The notes under the pieces were generated by a model. It was not told the origin of the DNA, made no database searches, and saw nothing but the letters and a program-made list of their open reading frames with translations. From Dermanyssus gallinae (taxonomy: Eukaryota > Arthropoda > Arachnida > Mesostigmata > Dermanyssidae): a DNA stretch of 64,000 bases. Positions 57,197 through 64,000 of this stretch are shown one piece after another; the first letter of the stretch is position 1; each line of letters begins with the position of its first letter. A program made the translations under genes and the position numbers. Location: positions 62,001 through 126,000 of the forward strand of contig QVRM01001404.1 of NCBI GenBank assembly GCA_003439945.1, written 5' to 3'.

Positions 57197-58842
57197 TCAA
57201 AGGCATCATACCTCTCGTGCATTTATAAACTCCCGCAGTAGCCCGACTGTCTTGGTGAAGCTGGATTTTAGGAATGCCTTTAATAGCGTCAGAAGAAACC
57301 ACTTGCTAAACGCGGTGAAATGCTACGCCCCGCAAATGTTTCACCAGGTACATGCGGCTTATGCTCAACCGTCGCACTTGGTTCTGCCACACGCGACTAT
57401 ATCTTCGCAGTCGGGCCTCCAACAAGGAGACCCTTTAGGTCCACCGCTGTTCTGCCTGTGCGTTAAGGACTTGATCGACTCCCTACAAAGTCCTCTAAAT
57501 GCCTGGTACCTAGACGACGGTGTGCTTGGAGGTGACCTAGCTACGGTAGTCGGTGATATCCACAGAGTACTGGATTTCGAGAGGGTGAGTGGTCTATCTT
57601 TAAACCCTGGGAAAACTTAGAGGGGCTAATTGTTTTGACTCGACCGAGAACCTTCGAACTTTTAACGAGTGGACCTTGAAGACACTGGAACTGCTCCTGA
57701 ACGTACGCCTCTCACCCGATGCAGGCTCTGCTTCCCATATCCTTAGGTGGACTGGGAATACCAGACACAGTAGCGTTGGCTGGGCCTGCCATCGTCTCAT
57801 CTTTGTCCCAGGCATTGGAAAAGGCCAAACGGTTACTGGACGATACAGGTCAAAGTGTATACGATCACACTTTGGCAGGCTTACTTGAGAGATTAGCCTC
57901 TCTGTGCAGTGCCATACCCACTGACACCCTTTCCCAGAAAGGCTGGTCGACCCCACTGCAGGAGAAGACGTTTGCATTGCAGGCGTTTTCGTCTCCTTGA
58001 GCAGGCCCCCACTACTACTGACAAGGCCAGGCTACGGGCGGTTTCCTCAAAAAGTGCCGGGGCCTGGTTACAGGCTCTCCCCAGTGCTCAGTTAGGCACT
58101 CTATTAGATGACGAGACTGTTCGGATTAGTGCGGGGCTACGCCTGGGGACAGCTCTGGTAATCCCTCACCAATGTAAATGCGGCGATCAAGTGGGGCCAC
58201 AGGCACACCATGGCCTCTCTTGTGCCTTAAGCTCAGGTCGTCGAGCCCGACACGCCGCACTTAACGAGACATTTAGCCGAGCTTTGAGGTCGGCCGGCTT
58301 TCCTTGCATTCTCGAGCCTCCTGGCCTCTGCAGGAATGATGAGAAGCGACCGGACGGGCTGACACTAACGTCCTTCGAGATGGGTCGCATGCTGGTATGG
58401 GATGCAACCGTTACTGACTCATTAGCCCCCTCAATGGTCAGTGCGGGAGCGAAACATGCTGGACACGCGTCTATGTTGGCGGAAGCGAACAAGTGCAGAA
58501 AGTATGCCAGTATCACTTACCCCCACGACTTTCGTCCACTGGCATTCGAGACATTAGGGGGACCTGGCCCGAAGACGCATAAACTTATTCAACGTGTCGG
58601 CAAGGCGCTCAATCGTTCGACAGGGAACACTAGAGCTGTCGAGTACCTGCACCAGAGACTATCGCTGGACATTCAACGGGGTAACGCCGCCTCTGTGCGT
58701 GGAACTCTGCTAGACTGGACACGCCCGAACCTGGAGGATATGTGACGTTTTCACTTGATTTATCCGGTGTACACGTTCATAAGGAGACAATTGTTGCCTC
58801 TTGAATATAAGCAAATAAAACTGTAACTAATAATTAAAAAAA
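57197..58842 (+). mobile_element. 5'-truncated non-LTR retrotransposon with C-terminal restriction-like endonuclease
   Basis: RT part: VKLDFRNAFNSVRRNHLL (domain 3 with catalytic Asp), QQGDPLGPPLFCLC (domain 4), WYLDDGVLGGD (catalytic YLDD at about 57510). Shifted frames continue to the C-terminal 278-codon frame 57909-58745 with CKCGDQVGPQAHHGLSC (zinc knuckle), RPDGLTLTSFEMGRMLVWDA (PD...D nuclease core), then TDSLAPS, FETLGGPGPK and QRGNAASVRG. At least two frameshifts between 57620 and 58000 disable it. The 3' end has aataaaactg and an A run. The paralogous site at 48.55 kb is empty, so insertion came after the segmental duplication. It is the same lineage as the fragment at 9.0-9.65 kb. 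Confidence 0.85.
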
Positions 58843-59835
58843 ATGCATCGGCATAAATAGTCAAATGGCCCACCACAGCTTCATTCTAAACGTATGCTTA
58901 CGCAAATGCATTTTTCTGCTATTGTGTTCGTTTTAAGCCCAACGTGGGTGGTGCACGACCCAAGCTAAACAGCGAATATCTTCCTCCCGCGACGATGAAT
59001 GGGAGTTTCTCGAACGTCGCCACCACAACGGCTTATGAGAGCATCGGAGTTATGGAGCAGACTGAGGACGATGATGATGATGAAGCTTTTTTAAACTTCT
59101 ACGAATACTATCGCGTGGCCCTGCAGGTGACGATCGTGCTCGGCATCTTTGGCAACGTGATCAACATCATCGTGCTGAATCGACTTACTCTTCGAAACAA
59201 CACCTTCGTGTACATCTTCTGGCTAGCAGTCGCTGACCTCGGCCATCTGCTCATGAACTCGCAGATCTTCTTACTGAAGGGGTCTCTCTACGAACGACTG
59301 AGCTACTGCTATCCGTACATGTTCGCCCTTTGCCATCTGACATTTGCCCTAGGCAATGGCTTTTCGGCGACCAGCGCTCTCCTTGTATCGATTCTAGCCA
59401 TTGATCGGCATCGAGCCGTGTGCCGCCCGCTCGAGTGCACCGAACGCAAAAGCCAGCGCCGCGTTCTGACGAAAATCGCCGCTACGTTTCTGTTCTCGTT
59501 TTTGATGTACGGCCCGGTCTCGGTCCAGACGCGGTTGGTAGAGGTCAGCTTCATTAGATCGGGCCACGACGCTTCACGCCTGGCACTTGCTGTTCACACA
59601 CCGAAACGTTACCACTGCGAAGTAGCCGGTATCACGGACCAACTAGGGTTTCGAGTGTACGTGGTTGTTAGGGAACTGACTACGCGAGCCTTTCCCGTTG
59701 CCCTTGTATTTATTCTCAACGTGAACATTCTGTTGGCTCTCCGCAAATACCGAAAGACCGGCAAGAGCTCGGGTACGTTTGTTATGCCTAACGAAGAATT
59801 TAACTTAGTCATGTAGTTACGAACGTACTAATATG

Positions 59836-59866
<31 letters not shown>

Positions 59867-59869
59867 CTC

Positions 59870-60670
59870 GGTTTGGTAGAACTCAGCAAGAAAATATTTT
59901 TTCTTAATAGAAGGAGGACGCGGAAACGTCTTGTTTAGAAGAAAGAGAGAGGATGAATTTTATAAAAGTAGTTATTCTGCCTCTTCTTCTACATAGTTGT
60001 GCGAAATCTACGTTTGTGGGAGAACCAGTTAACCCATGAAGGAACCGAGTATACCGGCGTGTTCGGAAGAAAATTCTACACAACGGAAGACACTTGGCTT
60101 GCGTAGCGAAAAGCGAATAGCCAGGCTGAGGAAAGTCATGAAAAGTCGATATGTTGTTATGTCTTACGTTAACGCTTTTTCGTGAAAAATCGTATTTTTT
60201 TCATTACGGCCGAAAATGTATATTCAAAAAACAGTCTCAGTTACTTGACAACTACGTAACGCAGTACCATTACCTTCATACGAAAATGGTAAGCATTAAA
60301 TTTGCTATTGCGTGAGAGTGGTCTTTTGGACGTACATTTTTGGTCGCAAAGGAAAATTTTTACAATTTTTCATGGAAAAGCGTTAACATATCGGCTTTTT
60401 ATGACTTGCCTTTATCTGGTGATGCGCTTTTCCCTAAGCAAGCTAGTGAAATATCGTCCGTTGTGTAGAATTTTCCTCCGAACACGCCGGTATAATCGGT
60501 TCATACATGCGTTGACTAGCCCTCCCGCAAACGTAGATTTCGCACAATTCTGTAGGAAAGAAAAAGCAGAATAACTACTTTTATAAACTTCACTATCTCT
60601 CCTAAACAAGACGTTTCCGCGTCCTTCTTCGATTGGGAAAAAATATGTTCTTGCCGATTTCTACCAAACC
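59870..60670. mobile_element. foldback element in GPCR copy 2 intron (centre deleted)
   Basis: Same ends as 49626-50670 (ggtttggtagaactcagcaa and ctaccaaacc). About 245 bases of the centre, including the internal third end-copy, are missing; the arms join at about 60240. Its presence at the same site in both copies shows that it inserted before the duplication. Confidence 0.85.
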
Positions 60671-61610
60671 TCGCATTAAGTACATAACGATATGAATGAC
60701 CCTGTTTATAAGCTCGACCATTTGCTAGGAAAGTTTATTTTGCATACATTAGCAATAGGTTCATGGTATACATATAAAATACTAACAAAGCTCTGTTCAG
60801 GCTAAGCTCATCTTGTACGCATAGGTTGACTGGTAGTGCGTCGAGCTGCCTAATTGCCAGACTATGGACTCGGCCAGTTCTACTTGTCCGTATAATTCAA
60901 AGAGTACATGCAACTTCCACATAGGTGCAATGACTTGCTTACTTGAGGCGTGCGCGATTCAGTTTAATTTTGCGGTCGACTTCAGCATATGTTCCTCGCG
61001 TACTAAATTGCCTAATTTTTGTCCTTGAATTCTTTGTTTTAGTTTATGGTAGGTACACCGTCTCGCCGCTTCGTATAGGGGTACATTATTATCTGTTCGT
61101 TTGGCGTCCTGAAAATATACCATCAAATGTACTGTAAACACAAGTGTTATTTACAATTCTCAAAAACCTTGCACAAGTTTAAAACAGGGCTCATATGTAT
61201 TACCGTTTGCTAAACATTTGATCTGAACAATCTGCCAACAGGACGATGTATAGCACAGTTTATATTGCAGCCTTCCAGTTACATACAGTGTTTATATTGC
61301 AACGGTGCCCTTGAGAAAACCTAGAAAATGCCTATGTGGTAAAAAAAATGAGGATCAGAGTTTCTTCTTTGGACATGTGAATGTCTGGTGATGACATGAT
61401 TTAAAATACGAATGTTTTTACGCTTTTCGGTAAAAGCACAAGACGCAAACGGATGACCTCGATTTAGCATTTGGTGTAATTGCGTTGCGACCCAGTAGAA
61501 CGAAATTATAGCAAAGAAGTGTACCACCATCCGGACGATTGGAATCACCCTGTACCGCTAAGATGCTGCTACTCTCTTGCGACTACTTTCTTCTCTTCCC
61601 TTTATTACAG
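60671..61610 (+). other. remainder of GPCR copy 2 intron
   Basis: Nearly identical to 50671-51627. Ends in the acceptor tttattacag. Confidence 0.6.
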
Positions 61611-62280
61611 TTGCAGTACCGAGACGGTCGAACTCAGAGGCCGCGAAGAGAGCCGTCTCACGGTCCTGCTGGTAGCAGTCTCCATCATGTTCCTCATTTG
61701 CGAGACACCGCAGGTGATTGCCTGGTGTTTCATAACGGCCCGCAGCCAGATGAGCCTTGGGTTTCGAATCTTCGATCTCGTCGGCGAACTCCTACTGGTG
61801 GTGAACGCGGCGGGCAACTTCTACTTGTACTGTCTTTGTTCGGCGGCCGTACGAAAGACGCTGGCCGATCTTGTTGTCGAGCTAACTCGCTCCTTGCTAC
61901 TTCTTTCGACACGGTTGCTGTGCACGCTGCTCAGATCGCTACGACGGATTGCCGCCAGAAAGAAGCGAAGCGGCATCAGTATCGGCCACAGTAATTCGAC
62001 TGCTCTATCAGCCGGCAGCGGAACTCTTCCAACGGGATCGGCTCAAACAACAAATACTACTCAAATGCAACAGCCTTGCTCTTGCTCAAACGTACCGTCA
62101 CTTCAACTCAGACCGATCCAACAGCGGCACATAAAAGCGTGCTCTACAAGCTGTAATTCGTACAGAATGATGCTTTTCGACCAGTTCCCGTTGTTCTTGT
62201 TACACAAGTCCGTAAACAACACAGCACAGTCGGCGTTGTGGATATGCTTCATGTTTATTAGCCAATATCATGACGAATAG

Positions 62281-63049
62281 CATGTTTAGAAATGGTCAAC
62301 AGACAAGATTCCTGTAGGTAATGATCTGGAATAGCGTTTCGTTTCACCTACGGTGTGGATTTTTAGATCGTATAGGCCAAACAAGATAGTTCTTAAAAAC
62401 CTTTTGCTTTTTTGTCAAACAACAAAAAGTAGTTTTTGTTGATACGGGATCATACCATGTACTACATGCGTTTAGAATAAATTGTGCCCGCCAGCCCGAA
62501 TAGACAGGCCAGCAGCTCCCCCACCCTCCCCCCTATCGAGGTTCGGAATGGGGGTACCACACTACTCCGCCGTACCGATTAGACGCGTTCACCTCGCGAT
62601 TCCGCGTTACACACCAGAATATTACGCGCCCCCCCCCCCCCCCCGAAGGGGAGTTTGACCCACTCCAGCGCAGGGGTTTCCCGCCGCTGCGAAGGGCAGC
62701 TACGGGGCCAGAAGGTCTTCTCGACCGTCTCGGCGGTCTGCGTTCATGTGGACACTACTCACTCATTTTGCCTATTAAGCCAAGGCAGCAGGCGTCCCGG
62801 ACGGTACCACCGGGTGTCACCCGGGGCATTAACCGTCCGGCCCGGGGGTCATTATGCAGCACATTCCCCCCGTATTGGCAATAGCCTTAACAGCCCTCGA
62901 ATGGGCCACGACAGGATGAAAATATAAATTCGTTGCAGCCAATCTCTATCGTATGCCTTTTTTTTTAATAATAGATAAAGATGGTTTTATTTCATTTTGA
63001 AGTTACAGTGGAATATGAATATATCGTATGCCTTATATATATACACGAG
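62281..63049. other. 3' flank of GPCR copy 2 and GC-rich insert with C16 tract
   Basis: Homology to copy 1's flank ends at about 62484. From 62485 to about 62940 the DNA is GC-rich with C16 (62629-62644) and a nested hairpin (62797-62840). At 62949-62960 and about 63025-63036 the motif atcgtatgcctt is repeated on both sides of a T-led piece of about 64 bases, which looks like a small retroposon end. No protein gene was recognised. Confidence 0.45.
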
Positions 63050-64000
63050 GTTTTCAATCAGGCTTTATTGATATTATACCAATTTATGGTGAATAGACTT
63101 GAAACATATTAACATGTTCGACAAGTTGGCAATCTGTCACAAAGCACTCTCTAAAAAGTAAATATATATATATAAAATTAAAATACTAAATAGATATTAT
63201 TTGGCCGTGCGTCAGAACTAGAAGAAATAGAAGAAGCCGATTCGTCAGTATCGCTGCCTGCTGTGCCGCCGTGGTGGCTGTGAATATCGTCGCCGTTAAT
63301 GTCTGCTTCTGAGCCGCGCCTTTGTCCGGTTGATCTGTTCTCTCCCTGCATGACATCCCTTCGACATTGACGAAGGCCAGAAATTTTAGCGGCTAATCTG
63401 CTCAACCGGCTCGCTCTAGTCTATGAAGTCCGAAAGATGAAGCCGAGAGAATGAGCAATCTGAGGTCACAGAGGAGCCACATACTTTTGAGGGGTCAATC
63501 AGCAAAACCGAATTGAAGCTTGACCTCCACATCTAGCGGAGGAACCTAAATGTTCAGCAAACAGCAGTGCCGCTAAAGTGCAGCAATACCAGGTAATTAG
63601 ATAGACATATGTAGACAGTAAAATGACGCAAGAGAAGGTGGAAACGCATAGATTGACGGCAAACGACAAATCAAGTCCGTCTTTGCAACCACACATGAAA
63701 CATCATCATCACCAACAGCAGCAGTCTCATCAACAACGCTTTTGTTGTGAGTACAGCAGTAACTGATCTGATGGAGCATTGGATGGAGCATCGTATGCCA
63801 AGAAGATGTAAAAAAATCGAAGGTTGAAGCGATACGTTCCATTCTCAACTTGGTAAAGCAGCGAACTAGAAAAGCTCTCGAGTATGCGATCTCGGCTTCG
63901 TCACTTTCGTTATATTTGCAAATAGCAAACCCATAACCGAGTGTCTAGTAAACCTGTCTATTGTCAATCAGTCACTGACATTGCTCAGTGAACGAGCGAA
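63050..64000. repeat. segmental duplication block X' (second copy, runs off the window)
   Basis: Counterpart of 44554-45540, starting acacgaggttttcaatcagg after a short TA run. Homology is still continuing at the last base of the window. An AATAAA on the minus strand near 63070 is conserved. Confidence 0.85.
63178..63459 (-). pseudogene. candidate terminal exon of an unidentified gene, second copy (block X')
   Basis: The same acceptor and reading frame as 44973-44782, but a TAG at 63423-63421 interrupts it early, where copy X is open. After that the frame is clean through LSRLAAKISGLRQCRRD, GSEADINGDDIHSHHGGTAG, a Ser-rich stretch, and ends DARPNNIYLVF at a stop. The longer tail is probably the ancestral C-terminus. 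The gene body would lie beyond the window if X' belongs to a third unit. Confidence 0.4.

Larger units (their letters stand above)
52929..58994. repeat. segmental duplication block Y': upstream flank of GPCR copy 2
   Basis: This is the counterpart of 45731-48719, expanded by later events: a complete SINE C (53178-53335), TA tracts, an insertion at about 54990-55660 and a LINE at 57197-58842. The small duplicated sentence cgcctgggatgtaaaac occurs twice near 54718-54770, a local tandem duplication. Confidence 0.8.
58995..62280 (+). pseudogene. class A peptide GPCR, copy 2 (frameshifted, stop lost)
   Basis: Paralogue of the receptor at 48.7 kb. Exons correspond to 58995-59772 and 61611 onward, with the same splice sites. 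TM1-TM5, DRH and the extracellular Cys pair are retained, and exon 1 has two additional codons near the TM2-TM3 loop. Just before the donor, copy 1 reads aaaggaccgg where copy 2 reads aaagaccgg, one base fewer. Normal splicing therefore enters exon 2 out of phase and meets TAG at 61673-61675, losing TM6, TM7 and the tail. In exon 2 the stop codon of copy 1 is changed (ctctga to ctcaga), so the old frame runs on to 62280. It is likely a recent pseudogene, or a truncated receptor ending at 59814-59816 if unspliced. An assembly error at the one-base difference is possible. Confidence 0.8.

Noticed and set aside
62629..62700. Self-cleaving HDV-like ribozyme at a retroelement 5' end
   Set aside because: GC-rich stems are present, but I could not fit the double-pseudoknot fold or the catalytic core, so it is not claimed.
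1..64000. CRISPR array, rRNA operon or prokaryotic gene cluster
   Set aside because: Direct repeats here are microsatellites, target duplications or segmental duplicates. No regularly spaced repeat-spacer array or rRNA sequence was seen.

Overview
This is an arthropod-like nuclear genome window. The protein genes are split by spliceosomal introns, the intergenic DNA is full of AT and CAG/CAA/CAC microsatellites, and decayed mariner transposons, many non-LTR retrotransposon clades and tRNA-derived SINEs fill the space between genes. The protein motifs and repeat content suggest a chelicerate (mite or tick), but that is inference and was not tested by any search.

Only three recognisable host gene loci are present. 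(1) A mitochondrial DnaJ co-chaperone (TID1/DNAJA3 type) lies on the minus strand at 13.4-14.9 kb. (2) The translation termination GTPase eRF3/GSPT1 lies on the minus strand at 22.5-29.4 kb. I assembled it from three exons with matching phases, including a distant first exon that carries the PABP-binding PAM2 motif behind a 4.8 kb intron. (3) A tandemly duplicated two-exon class A peptide GPCR (FMRFamide-receptor-like) lies on the plus strand at 48.7-52.1 kb and 59.0-62.3 kb. The first copy is intact. The second has a one-base frame break before its splice donor and has lost its normal stop codon.

Layout: 0-11.4 kb is a repeat graveyard holding two mariners, an R2-type element, other LINE fragments and a TSD-flanked chimera of a tRNA-Arg with a SINE. 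From 11.7 to 15.5 kb is the TID1 locus. From 15.5 to 21 kb is mostly empty, with small retroposons. From 21 to 31 kb is the eRF3 locus, with a possible neighbouring terminal exon. From 31 to 44.5 kb there are more LINE, mariner and SINE remnants, including a palindrome around an AT tract. From 44.5 kb to the end is a segmental duplication built of blocks X (3' end of an unidentified minus-strand gene), Y (upstream flank) and G (GPCR), in the order X-Y-G, Y'-G', X'. The duplicated copies act as natural empty and filled sites for dating insertions.

The host genes are unrelated in function: mitochondrial protein folding, translation termination and neuropeptide signalling. Nothing indicates an operon-like relationship. 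I found no CRISPR array, rRNA gene or bacterial-type gene. The least explained items are the tRNA-Arg/SINE chimeric retroposon, the long foldback element inside both GPCR introns, and the reciprocal decay of the X and X' terminal exons.
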